Source: Spirodela intermedia
Lineage: Eukaryota; Streptophyta; Magnoliopsida; Alismatales; Araceae
Direction: 5' to 3'
Assembly (NCBI GenBank): GCA_902729315.2
Contig: LR746267.1
Coordinates: forward strand, 4,527,386-4,591,385
DNA length: 64,000 bases
Shown here: one piece after another, positions 35,801-46,228 of the stretch
How the letters are laid out: every line of letters begins with the position of its first letter
How positions within the stretch are numbered: position 1 is the first letter of the stretch
The notes under the pieces: model-generated
Database searches by the model: none
Told to the model about the DNA's origin: nothing
Seen by the model: only the letters and a program-made list of their open reading frames with translations
Program-made: the position numbers and the translations under genes

Positions 35801-35949
35801 AGAGAGAAGAGGGACAATCACCTAGTCAGCCCATAGAAAATTTAAGAAATTGTCTAACAATAAGATTTCAACAAGGAGAGTCTAGCTGAATAAATTTAAG
35901 AAAAAACTCACGAAATGAGCTCTTAATTGATCCTTATTCCTAATTATTA
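32891..35949 (+). mobile_element. Gypsy-like element fragment (copy 2): 5' LTR plus gag, no 3' LTR
   Basis: It starts TGATAAGTCTTC. The LTR part matches copy 1 up to about 34,440, then diverges into internal sequence with a gag remnant. It ends at 35,949 without the expected ...GTCA LTR end. Flanks gtcat (32,886-32,890) and atcat (35,950-35,954) could be a mutated target duplication. An extra segment of about 245 bases (33,188-33,433) interrupts the LTR compared with copy 1. The copia RT frame resumes cleanly at the right edge. Confidence 0.75.
34516..35400 (+). pseudogene. Gypsy-type gag remnant in copy 2
   Basis: Begins MVEDPYTQG, then has stops. Around 34,720-34,930 it reads KFEINSE, PHQYLNFFHMVCDLVNLP, KMKLFLNILRDKASYWL, which is the Retrotrans_gag pattern (PF03732) of Ty3/gypsy elements. 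This is what places the LTR family in gypsy. Confidence 0.7.
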
Positions 35950-36873
35950 ATCATCCTAACTATTTATGTGGATGACATTCTTATGACTAGAAGTGATGAA
36001 ATAAGCATTCAGACTTTGAAATCATACCTATAGTAGTACTTCAGTAATATGAGAATTCCACGATACTTCTTTGAGATTGAGTTTGCATATCAAGATGGCA
36101 AGTTGTCTTTCTCTCAGCAAAAGTATGTTCTTGATATATTTCAAGAGATTAGAATACTTAAGTGTAAGCTAGAGTCGTCACTTATAGAGGCAAGTCCATA
36201 TTTCTAAGATATGTCATCTTTGCTCTTAGAGGATGCTAATCGATATAGGTAGTTGTTGAAGAAGTTGATCTCACCATCACTTGCCTTGACATCGTGTACA
36301 CAATTAGTGCCCTTAGCCAATTCATACAAGAACCTCGACAAGTTGACTAGGAGAAAGTTTTATGAGTTTTGTCATACATCAAAAGAGCTATAAGGAGAGG
36401 GCTTATCTATCAAAGACATTGGCATCTTTAGATTGAAGCTTACTCGGATACAAGATATGTTGGTGACAAGAGAGAGCACAAGTCTACCACTAGTTGTTGC
36501 ACATATGTGGGTAGCAACGTTGTCATGTGACAGTCTAGAAAGTAGAAGATGGTATCTTACTCTAGTGCTGAGTTTGAGTATCATACCATAGTCAAGACGG
36601 CACGAGAGATAATGTGGCTCAGTTCATTCCTCGAAGGTCTTAACATCTCATCTCCTATGCCAATACTTATGTACTTTGATAATTAAGTCGTCATCTTCAT
36701 TTATGAGAATCCTATGTTTCATGAGTGGATAAAGCACATTGAGATTGATTGTCATTACATTCGAGATAAGGTAATATCAGGTGTTATTTTTACTTTGCAT
36801 GTTGTTTCATCTCATCAGCTCACAGATATCTTCACCAAGAGTTTAACAGAGATTTCTTACAATGCGACGTGCA
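35950..36873 (+). pseudogene. Copia RT second part and RNase H remnant
   Basis: The YVDD catalytic box (TIYVDDILM) is near 35,960. Later blocks: LSFSQQKYVLDIFQE, HLxIEAYSDTRYVGD (with a stop at x), SSAEFEY, AREIMWL and HEWIKHIEIDCHYIRDKV, then DIFTKSL near 36,830. These are the standard copia RNase H motifs in order, with several stops. Confidence 0.85.
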
Positions 36874-38531
36874 TGATAAGTCTTCATTATCATGAGTTAA
36901 TAATTAATAAATAATATAATTTTAGCCATACCTCATGATAAATAGATTTATATTTGTGTTAAAGTGTGAAAAGTGGTTTTTAGTTGATTAATGTGATTTT
37001 TTTGGCTAATTATGTGAGTTTTTACAAATTTATATAATTTTTATAATCTTATTTTTGAGATAAATGAAGAAAAATAAATTACAATAAAAATATAGCAAAA
37101 TGAGGGCGACCTGTTGACCAGCTAAGCCCACAAGCAAGGTGGAAGTGCAGTCAAGGGGAGCCGTGAGTAGGGGCTTGAGCGGCTAGGACCGATTGGTACA
37201 AGTGTGCGCCACTACTCTTCCATGTCACTAGTGGTCAACTGGCTGTGAGGCAAAGAGTGGTCGTATACGCGGAAGAAAGGGACTCATTATTTGTAAATGT
37301 GATATTACTATATATTTGTCCAAAACTTTAGTGCACAAGTGATGTGAGACTAAACTCGCATCACACCTTCTCTCATAAGGGTTCGATGATTTTAATACCT
37401 AAACTACCTCCTATTTATAACAGAGATATTATTATGATGATGTCACTTGATAATGGTATTAGAATACTTATTTCAATCTCTCTCATGCAGCAAGTAATCG
37501 GCGTGGGTTCGAATCTTCCTAGAGTCAAAATTCTTATTTTTATTTGAATATCACGACTTTCTTGTAAATCTTCGGTGAAGGATTAAGCCGCCATAATCAC
37601 TAGTTCATCAATGAAAATCTCGTTAATTTGATTTGTGGAGCATTGTTACAAAAATTGTTGAATGATTCACTATAAAAAGATTACAAATCCATCGAGTAAA
37701 TCATCTCTAATTGATCGATAAATAAACTATCATCAGGAAGAGGACAATCCATCAAAGATGAGTCGTCACCTCCTAAGAGTGTATCGGATGTGATGAAAAG
37801 CCTCCTCTTGCTACGCAGACTTGAGGATGAAGCTCATTGACATGTGTCTCACTTCTATCTAGCTCTTCTCCATCGAGTGACAGCCATCAGAGAGCCACAA
37901 AGTCACTAGAGATGATTTGACGATTCCATTGATCTTTAGACTTCACAAGGATATCTAGAGGTTGCCCATATCGTCCTTGTCCAAAGAAAAACTTCGAGGC
38001 TGTGGACACTGCATGACAATCCTCTCGAATGCTCAAGATTTCAGTGCATCACCAACACATCACCGCTACGATGCCGAAACTCTATTTTCCTATTTTCAAC
38101 TTAATTTTTACTTCATTTAGTGATAATTTGTATGATTTAAAATTTTCAAGTTATACTTCATTCAATTATGATTCTTCTAGCTTTTACATATCTTAATTTG
38201 ATTAATTAAATCATCTATAATTTTTTACATAAGAATCGTCGAGCAGAACTTTGTTTTCACTTGATTCGCATTTGTCAGTATTTCATTTTTATTTTGTAGT
38301 ATAAAATTCATAAAAACTCGTATTCTTTGAAAAAAAATCTAAAAAATTACCTGATATTATATTACATTTTTATGATTGACTTGGAAAATTATCACTATTT
38401 TTGAAAGTTTTATTAAATTATAATTGATATATATGTTTAGAAATACTTCTAACTATCTAAAAATTAATATTTTCTAGTTTTATAAATTTTAAAATTTGTG
38501 TGATTTACTATACAACGACTAAGTCACGTCA
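36874..38531 (+). mobile_element. Gypsy-like solo LTR (copy 3) at the end of the copia coding region
   Basis: TGATAAGTCTTC to ...AAGTCACGTCA, 1,658 bases, flanked by gtgca and atgca (one difference). It interrupts the last codons of the copia RNase H region. Many CG sites of copy 1 are TG or CA here. Confidence 0.88.
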
Positions 38532-38572
38532 ATGCACCAAGCTAGACATGTTTGACTTGTATGCTCTAGCTT

Positions 38573-38582
38573 GAGGGAGGAG
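38573..38582 (+). other. Copia polypurine tract
   Basis: gagggaggag immediately precedes the 3' LTR, as expected for the plus-strand primer. Confidence 0.8.
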
Positions 38583-38644
38583 TGTTAGAATAGTCCACTA
38601 AGCCCACCAGACTCATTTTAGACTTATTCTTTCCACTTTCTTAT

Positions 38645-38713
<69 letters not shown>

Positions 38714-38787
38714 CTCTCTTCTATATAACCTCATGTACTCCTCTTCTTCAATATATGAATTCTAAGGTTCTCTTCCTCTCGTCAATA
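38583..38787 (+). repeat. Copia 3' LTR
   Basis: 205 bases; it pairs with the 163-base 5' LTR and is longer mainly because its pyrimidine tract has expanded to about 29 CT units (38,649-38,706). Confidence 0.9.
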
Positions 38788-40205
38788 AATTTATTATTTT
38801 AGATTTATTTTTCTAGAAAGGCCTTAATTCACATACACATGCTACTAGTGGTGGCCACTTGTCATTGAGAACCCTTACGAGTAAGAAGTGTTACAAAACT
38901 TGACACTAATATCTTAAATTAGAGTTTTAGTGGTATCCTAAATGTAGAAACTTAAACAAAAAATAAAAACTAAAATATTTTCCCTCAAGAATTTTTTTAA
39001 TATCCTCTAAAAGTGTTCTAGGAAGTTTAGTAAATAAAAGTATAAAGTTTTATTTTTATCTTGGTGGCTTTTCTACATTTAAAGATAGGAAATATTATGG
39101 CTACCAACAAATACACAACAAGTTTATAGTAGTATGTTATATCATGAGAAAGAAGCTTTGTTCTACTTTTAAAATTTGTATTTTCCTCATTTTCTTTTCA
39201 CTTTCTCTAAGGTGGTTTTATTCTTCTTCTTAAGATGAGAATAATAATAAAACTCATCTATGTCATATCAATTTTGTGTAAGGCTTTTCATACTTATAGA
39301 AACTAATCACAACATTGTTGATATTATAGAAGTCATGGAAATGTTGAATGCAGACTTTTGGAACCTCAAGAAAGCTTTTAAGTTGACAAAAGCTTATTAA
39401 GGTAAAAAAAAGATCATTTCATGGTTTTTAAGTAGAGGGAGTGTTAATGCTAAAACTCTTGTATATAGAAAGTTACAACGTGGAAAAGTATGACATGTCC
39501 AGGTTAATATTTCAATATATGTAAATTATATTATAGAATAGTTAAATATGTCAAGATTAATATTTTATTGCACGAAAAATTATATTTCAAAAACATGTAT
39601 TCCATCAAGCTTGCTATTTAAATATATAAAGAGTTGTGCTGCTAAGTAATGTAATAGATTAATGTTGTTATGTTAATGGATCAAATATATTATTCTGGAT
39701 AGCCCAATACATGAAAAAATATCATCAAATATTTTAGGATATCAAGATTGACATTTCACTACATGAAAATTATATCAAATAATATTCATAAAAATATGTA
39801 CTTCTCTTGCATGATTGTCTTAATTATTAGTAGAGAGTCAACTCACCATATTTTATTGTTATTCATAAATTACAATGTATAAGTTTTCATCTTAACCCAC
39901 TATAAATAAAAAAAGACCAATTCATTCCCCCTCTTGATTCCTTTATCTACTCTTTGAAGACAAGAAAATAACTTTTGCCTTTGTATGACTCTTGTCATAT
40001 CAGAACATAGGCTCCAAGGATCACCAAATTTAAATTAATGCCAATCCTATAGTCTAAGTTCATAAGGTTTTCCATGTAAATATTTATTAAATCCTTATGT
40101 TATGGTGGAGAGTGAGGAGTTTGGAGGAATATATTAACTTATTTATATAATAATTATCTTATATATTAATATTATTATCACATCAGTTTGAGTGGTGGTC
40201 AATCA
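38788..40205. other. AT-rich DNA right of the copia element
   Basis: It begins as the continuation of direct-repeat unit 2. No reading frame longer than about 60 codons is convincing. Short repeats such as the gtcaagattaatatt / tcaagattgacattt blocks occur around 39,490-39,780. No gene is supported. Confidence 0.45.
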
Positions 40206-40660
40206 TTATATACCTATTTCTGTTGTGGAATTGAAATAAAGACTAAGGACCAGAAGCCTCAATCCATTGGCTGCATTGAATTGATGAGTTTTTATGGAGG
40301 TCTGGACTTTTGGGACCTTAGTCCCTTCATCAGCTATACTTTGCAAGAACAAGGAGATGACATATTGATGAATCCTCTCAAGTGGTGCAAGTCCAACATA
40401 AGACAAGTTTAAGAAAAATATAAATAAATAAAATAAAATAATTTATTTATTGAGAAATATTTTATTTTTAGTATAATATACCTTGGTGACATCAAAACCT
40501 CTTAGCATTCACCACAACCCTATTGTGGAGATTAAGGAGATAAAATTGTGCTCCACCTTAGCCTCAAGAACAATTGGAAAGTAAAAAGAAAGAAATAGAT
40601 CCCTATAATGGGGAAATTCCCTCATGGTAGTGTTGCTCAAGGCTATGTGCATGCAAGTAT
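40206..40660 (-). pseudogene. Decayed MFT-like PEBP pseudogene
   Basis: Minus strand. The exon 4 equivalent (about 40,415-40,206) reads SYVGLAPLERIHQYVISLF...LYFNSTTE, aligned with the intact gene's PYVGPAPPIGVHRYVFSLF...LYFNSTKE. The exon 3 equivalent is near 40,521-40,483 (GGTTGTGGTGAATGC against GCTTGTGGTCAACAT) and a shortened exon 2 near 40,660-40,605 (AGCAACACTACCATGAGGGA against AGCAACTCGACTCTAAGGGA). The conserved Gly-Val-His-Arg is lost, the DPDxPSP part of exon 2 is missing or unreadable, and I found no exon 1. It is a duplicate of the gene at 18,201-19,393, about 21 kb away, with the same orientation and introns retained, so not a retrocopy. Confidence 0.8.
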
Positions 40661-41639
40661 CTCAACATTTGATAATTTGACCCTAATTCTGTGATTTAAT
40701 CTACATAAATTTGGTTACCTAATGAAAATAATTCAAGAAAAGTTAATTTTTGACCAATATCAACATGCCAATCTATTTTAGTCTCATTTTCATTTTTATT
40801 AGGGCATATGGGATTATTTATCTTGGAATGGAGGGAGGGAGGTAGAGAGAGAGAGAGAGAAAGTAGGATCTAGGGTGAGCCTAATTTTAATTTATTTTTT
40901 TATTATGAAACCAGTAAAGTGTTGGCTTCCATATAGGTATTTGTGTATATTTTAACCCGTTGGAAAATATTCTATTAATTTCTTGGTTGTTGAGGACTTT
41001 CTAGGCTGAGGTCTAGATGAGTGGGAAATTCTCACCATTTTGTTTCTAATCATGTTGACAAGGTTGAACATGTTTGAGGGGATAACTGTTGACAAGATGG
41101 AGAATTGGCATATGACTCTTCACCACTGGAGCAACAACAATGGGGTTGTTAGAAACCCTCATATTCTCCTTCCTCTTCCTCTACTTGTTTGAACGCATGC
41201 CTTTTAAGCTGATTGTGGTGCTGGGACTTATGGTGAGATGATAGATGATCCAAAGTCAACACTCTAACACATGGTGGAGACCATTGAATGATTTGTATGA
41301 ATAAGGTATGGGTTGTCATGTGGTACATTGAAATCTTTTTTAGTTAGACCTTGAGCTTTGTGTTGATTAAGCATGAAAAGGAGCTAGGCAAAAGAAATTT
41401 GCCATCTAAACATCAAGTTTTTTTCTAATAGTCCTCATTAAAATAATATAAATATGAATAAATACATGTCTTCCTCAAATTTATTAGTAAGCCCCTCTAG
41501 ACCAAGTTTTAAAACACATTTATTAGTAAGGGTCAACTTAACCCATGTTGAACTATAGCTGATTTGTTAAAATAAAAACTATTGTTCATGATAATGTTAT
41601 GTCCATCTCAAACCTTGTAGATGGCTCATAACGTCATAC
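40661..41639. other. AT-rich DNA upstream of the PEBP pseudogene
   Basis: A GA run at 40,845-40,861 sits where the intact gene also has a GA run in intron 1 (18,890-18,911), suggesting the duplication covered intron 1. No gene is supported. Confidence 0.4.
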
Positions 41640-43640
41640 CCCCACTATTTTCACAACTAGCACATTTTGTCATATCTTGATGTCTTCTTACCATTTGACT
41701 TTATGCATTGGGGTTTTTCTACATTTGTAAATCATCAAATAGCTATTAGTTTATAGTTTTAAAAACTTTTGACTTTTTATGCATTCATAAGAAAACTTAT
41801 ACAAGGTATTTTCTCAACAACTCATTTTGTATAATGTTGATGTTTTCTTACCATTTGGCCTTGTCCATTAGGGATTTTGTGCTTTTGTAAGTCATTAAAT
41901 AGTTATTAATTTATATTTTTAAAAGAATGATATGTTCATAAAAAAATCATTAATATTTCCTATTGATTCTTTGAAATAAAAACTATTGCTCAAGATAGTT
42001 TAATGTCAATCTTAAATATTGTAGATGGGTTCTCTTCACCATGTCATATCCCACTATTTTCTCCATTACTCAATTTGTACTTTGTTAATGTTTTCTTACC
42101 ATTTGATCTTGTGCATTAGGGGTTTTGTACTTTTCTAAATCATTAACTAGTTATTAACTTATAATTTTAAAAGAATGATATGTTCATCAGAAAACTAATA
42201 ATATTTTCTATTGATTTGTTGAAATAAAATCTATTCCTCAAGAGAGTTTAATGTCCAATTTTAAACCTTACACATAGGTTCTCTTAACCATTAATACCTC
42301 ATTATTTTCTCAACAACTCATTGTGTATAATGTTGATGTTTTCTTACCATTTGACATTGTGCATTAGGGGTTTTTTAGTTTTTTAAATCATTAAATAGTT
42401 ATTAATTTATAATTTTAAAATAATGATATATTCATCTGAAAACTATTAATATTTTCAATTAATTTTTTGATTTTTTTTTTTTTGCTCAAGATAGTTTAAT
42501 GTTCATCTTTAACTTTGCACATGAGTTATTTTGACCATGTCATACCTCACCATTTTCTCAACAACTAATTGTGTACAATGTTGATATTTTCTTACCATTT
42601 GACCTTGTGCATTAGGGGTTTTGTAGTTTTCTAAATCATTAAATAGTTATTATTTATAATTTTAAAAGAATGATATGTTCATCAAGAAGTTATTAATATT
42701 TTATATTGATTTGTTGAAATAAAAACTATTATTGAAGATAGTTTAATGTCTAATTTTAAATCTTGCACATTGGTTCTCTTAACCATGTAATACCTCACTA
42801 TTTTCATAACTATTGTGTACCATATTGATGTTTTCTTATCATTTGATCTTGTGCATTAGGAATTTTCCTGTTTTTTAAATCAGTAAATAGTTATTAATTT
42901 ATAATTTTAAAAGAATGATATGTTCATAAAAAAATCATTAATACTTTCTATTGATTTGTTGAAATAAAAACTATTGTTCAAGATAGTTTAATATCCAACT
43001 TAAACCTTGCACATGGGTTATCTTCACCACGTCATACCCCCCTATTTTCTCAACAACTCATTTTGTACAATTTTGATGTTTTCTTACCGTTTGACCTTGT
43101 GCATTAGGGTTTTGTAGTTTTCTAAATTATTAAATAATTATTAATTTATAATTTTAAAAGAATGATATGTTTGCCACAAAACCATTAATAATTTTTATTG
43201 ATTTATTCAAATAAAACCTAATGCTTAAGATAGTTTAATGTACATGGGTTATCTTCACCACGTCATACCCCGCTATTTTCTCAACAACTCATTTTGTACA
43301 ATGTTGATGTTTTCTTATTGTTTGACCTTGTGCATTAGGGTTTTGTAGTTTTCTAAATTATTAAATAATTATTAATTTATAATTTTAAAAGAATGATATG
43401 TTTGTCACAAAACCATTAATAATTTTTATTGATTTATTCAAATAAAACCTAATGCTTAAGATAGTTGAATGTACATGGGTTATCTTCACCACATCATACC
43501 TTGCTATTTTCTCAACAACTCATTTTGTACAATGTTGATGTTTTCTTACCGTTTGACCTTATGCATTAAGGGTTTTGCATTAAATAGTTATTGATTTTTC
43601 ATTTTAAAAGAATAATATGTTCATCATAAAACCATTAATA
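41640..43640 (+). repeat. Tandem repeat array, about nine units
   Basis: The landmark ttgatgttttcttaccattt recurs, with variation, near 41,677, 41,837, 42,084, 42,332, 42,580, 42,825, 43,072, 43,303 and 43,532. Spacing is 245-248 for the middle units, 229-231 for the last two, and 160 for the first. Each unit also carries gtgcattaggg, ttattaatttataattttaaaagaatgatat and ctcaagatagtttaatg-like blocks. No coding potential. Confidence 0.92.
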
Positions 43641-44850
43641 TTACAAATGTAACACGTTTTAAAATAGAAAAACTCATGGGTAAAATGATCTTTTTGAGGG
43701 CTATATAAATATTAATTCACATGTATATCGTAATTATATAGATATTATTCCACAGTGATGTCTTATGGTCGGAAAAAGGTCGCCCCAGTTGATGAGGATT
43801 TCACGCCAAATTTATTTTTCGTAATTGTTGATTGACAGTGGCCGTTGGTAAGTACGTGGGCCCACGTCCGGCAGTTTCCTCCCTACAAGGTCCACGGATA
43901 CAGGTATTCTCCGCCGCCATCTGACTGGTCGACGAGTCAATTCGGACCCGTCGTCGAGTGAGAAAAACGTACGGAGTCAGAACACGAGGCGGCGAGGTTT
44001 TGATCCCCATCGAAGCTTCCTGGTTCGGGTCGTCTCGTCGACGTGGCAGCATATGTGGGGCCCATGTGCTCTTTTCTATTCGGACGGTCCCACAACTGAC
44101 CGGTACATAAATGGTCATGCCCGACTTATCATCAATTTAATTTTTAATTGCAAAAAAAAGCTGTAGTTTTTGATATTATAAAAAATGTCCCGAAATGATT
44201 ATTCTTCTTAGGTTTGGGTCCTTGCACAAAGTAATAATAGATATTTAAAAGATATGTCAAGCATCTTCGTCACGTAAAAATGACGGCCGAAAGAGGACAA
44301 AAGAGTAAGGATAAGATAATCGTTAGGGAGTGGGTGTAAGAAATGGGGATTCCGGAAAAAATGATTGCTTTTGGTGGGTTAGAACTAAAAACTTATTTAT
44401 TTATCAAGTAACATTTGAATAGTATGTCCACTGGATGTTTCTTTTTTCGTGAAAAGGTAGTTTATTCTGTTCCTTGTCAGCCTTGGGGAGGATTTATCAG
44501 TAAAATTACTAGCGCAAGTCACGGACCCTGGAAGGGTATGTTTCTAATTTGAATAAAAAAATGCGGAGAATCAAGTAACGTCATTTCTAGTGGAAAAACG
44601 ACGGAATAAATGCGACCCACAGGGATGCCAGTGGACCCGAAAAATTAAGACATCGGCCTGACTTTTCCGTCGATTCGGTTCTCTAAACGGCCCCTGTCCT
44701 GTCGCTCTCCGGGCTGGGCCTGAGTTTCATGGGCCCGCCAGGCCCGGCCCATCCAGTTTTGAAACCGTCATTGTCGTTGGGGTTTTCCGAAAAGACGCTC
44801 AATTAATTACAATCTAGGAAAGACCGGACGATATAATCATAATTTGTCGA
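43641..44850. promoter_or_regulatory. Upstream region of the diacylglycerol kinase gene
   Basis: The base composition returns to that of the gene islands. A 105-codon minus-strand frame at 43,801-44,118 has no family resemblance. Promoter function is inferred from position only. Confidence 0.4.
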
Positions 44851-44859
44851 TTGTTGGGG

Positions 44860-45145
44860 AGTGTACAGAAATATCGTGCTCTCCGGATTCCGTCACCCTT
44901 CAGATTGACGTCGTCCTTCTCTCTCCTAAACGATCACGCCCCTCTCTCTCTCTCTCTCTCTAGATTTTGTCATCAGTCAACGCCCGCTGTTCCGTGCAAA
45001 CGTGGGAAGATGGACGCGACTGGATCTGGTCTTGCACGAAGGACTGGTGGTAATCTCTTCGGACGTTGAAATCCACTCTCCCGCCAGCTCCTCCATCTTC
45101 GTTTCCTTTGACAGGGAAAGGGTCAAATCAGACGTTCTGATTCAA

Positions 45146-45188
<43 letters not shown>

Positions 45189-45415
45189 AGCGGAGAGGAG
45201 GGGGAAGATTTCTCATACCTTCGGGTGGAGGCCGCTTCCGCCGTGGATTGGGAAGAGGACGTCGGAGTCTGCACGCGTCGCAGGTCAGAGCTGTACAGCC
45301 GGTGGAGGGAAAGGGATCGCGTGCGGTCGGTGCGTGTCGAACAAATCTTCGAGCAGAGGGCCCGCCATCTTTCCAACCTTCTTCTCCAGCCTTAAATCGG
45401 AAGGCCTCCGCCAAG
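44860..45415 (+). other. Probable non-coding leader exon of the DGK gene
   Basis: A strong donor (CCAAG|GTGAGC) ends at 45,415 and a good acceptor (GTTGCAG|GCGTGG) lies at 46,215, 14 bases before the DGK ATG. The leader contains a (CT)n run (45,149-45,185) and a possible 19-codon upstream frame (ATG at 45,010). The transcription start is a guess. Confidence 0.5.
45149..45185. repeat. (CT)n microsatellite in the DGK leader
   Basis: About 18 CT units inside the inferred leader exon, reading as pyrimidine in the transcript. Confidence 0.95.
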
Positions 45416-46228
45416 GTGAGCTCCCTGGTGGTGTTTGACGACGACGGTCTCGCGGAAGGAGAATTGGTGTTTATCAATCTCATCGCTTCTTCTATCCTCC
45501 ATCGCGGCATCGCCCGATTTCCGGCGTGACGCAGTGATAATCTGGCCGAGGCATTTCTAGAGCGGTGATTGTAGCTCCGTGTGACCTGGGTTTGTAACAT
45601 TGTCGCGTTTCCTGTTTGGCGCCCGCGTTGATTCGTGACGGGCCGGAGAGTATGCGGGGTGGAGGATCCGGATTTCTGCGCTCGGTCAAGGAGTCTTTGG
45701 TCGTCCATGGATGGAAGTCGAGTGGAGGGCGCTCCGGATCCGTGAGGTCGGTAGACTTCCATGCCGCGCGAATTTGCTGATAGCGACTCGCGTGGCCGGA
45801 TAGTTCGGCAAGCCATGCATTTGGAGACCTTGTCGATATTTTCTCGATTAAATTGTCGAGGGGAATCCAGCATTCGTCCGATACTTTCTCCCATTTTTTG
45901 AATCTTCTCCCTCTTTCGTTTACCGCTTTTAATAGAAGGATCTCTGTTTTGATTTTCGCTGCCGGTTGAGCGTTGCTTTCTTCTGAGAAGCCGATAATTA
46001 TCCATCGTCTTCCTCGGCTCATCTTAAATTTCCTGGATTCTCTGCCGCCCTGACGATTATGTTTCTTCTTTTGGCGCACTCTTTTCTTCTTGCCCGTTTT
46101 CGCTAGTATGAAGCCGGATATTTGTGACGTAATGTTCTGGCTGGCGGGCAATTGAGCTTTCTTGTGCGTGGGTAGTATAATAACTACGACATACTGTTTA
46201 TTTGAGATGTTGCAGGCGTGGAGTGAGG

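Larger units (their letters stand above)
27502..38787 (+). mobile_element. Ty1/copia LTR retrotransposon, decayed, with three nested insertions
   Basis: Boundaries: 5' LTR 27,502-27,664 and 3' LTR 38,583-38,787, both TGTTAGAATAG... to ...GTCAACA/GTCAATA. Candidate 5-base target duplication: aactt (27,497-27,501) and aattt (38,788-38,792), one difference. Primer-binding site and polypurine tract are in the expected places. Coding order is gag, GAG-pre-integrase, integrase, RT, RNase H, the copia order, all on the plus strand and full of stops. Removing the three insertions (28,160-29,782; 32,891-35,949; 36,874-38,531) leaves about 4.9 kb, a normal copia length. It cannot encode functional protein. 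Confidence 0.92.

Noticed and set aside
41640-43640. CRISPR-like array
   Set aside because: Whole units of about 245 bases are repeated without spacer/repeat alternation, and the DNA is plant nuclear.
45187-46005. 272-codon minus-strand frame
   Set aside because: It is antisense to the DGK leader and first intron; composition-driven with no family match.
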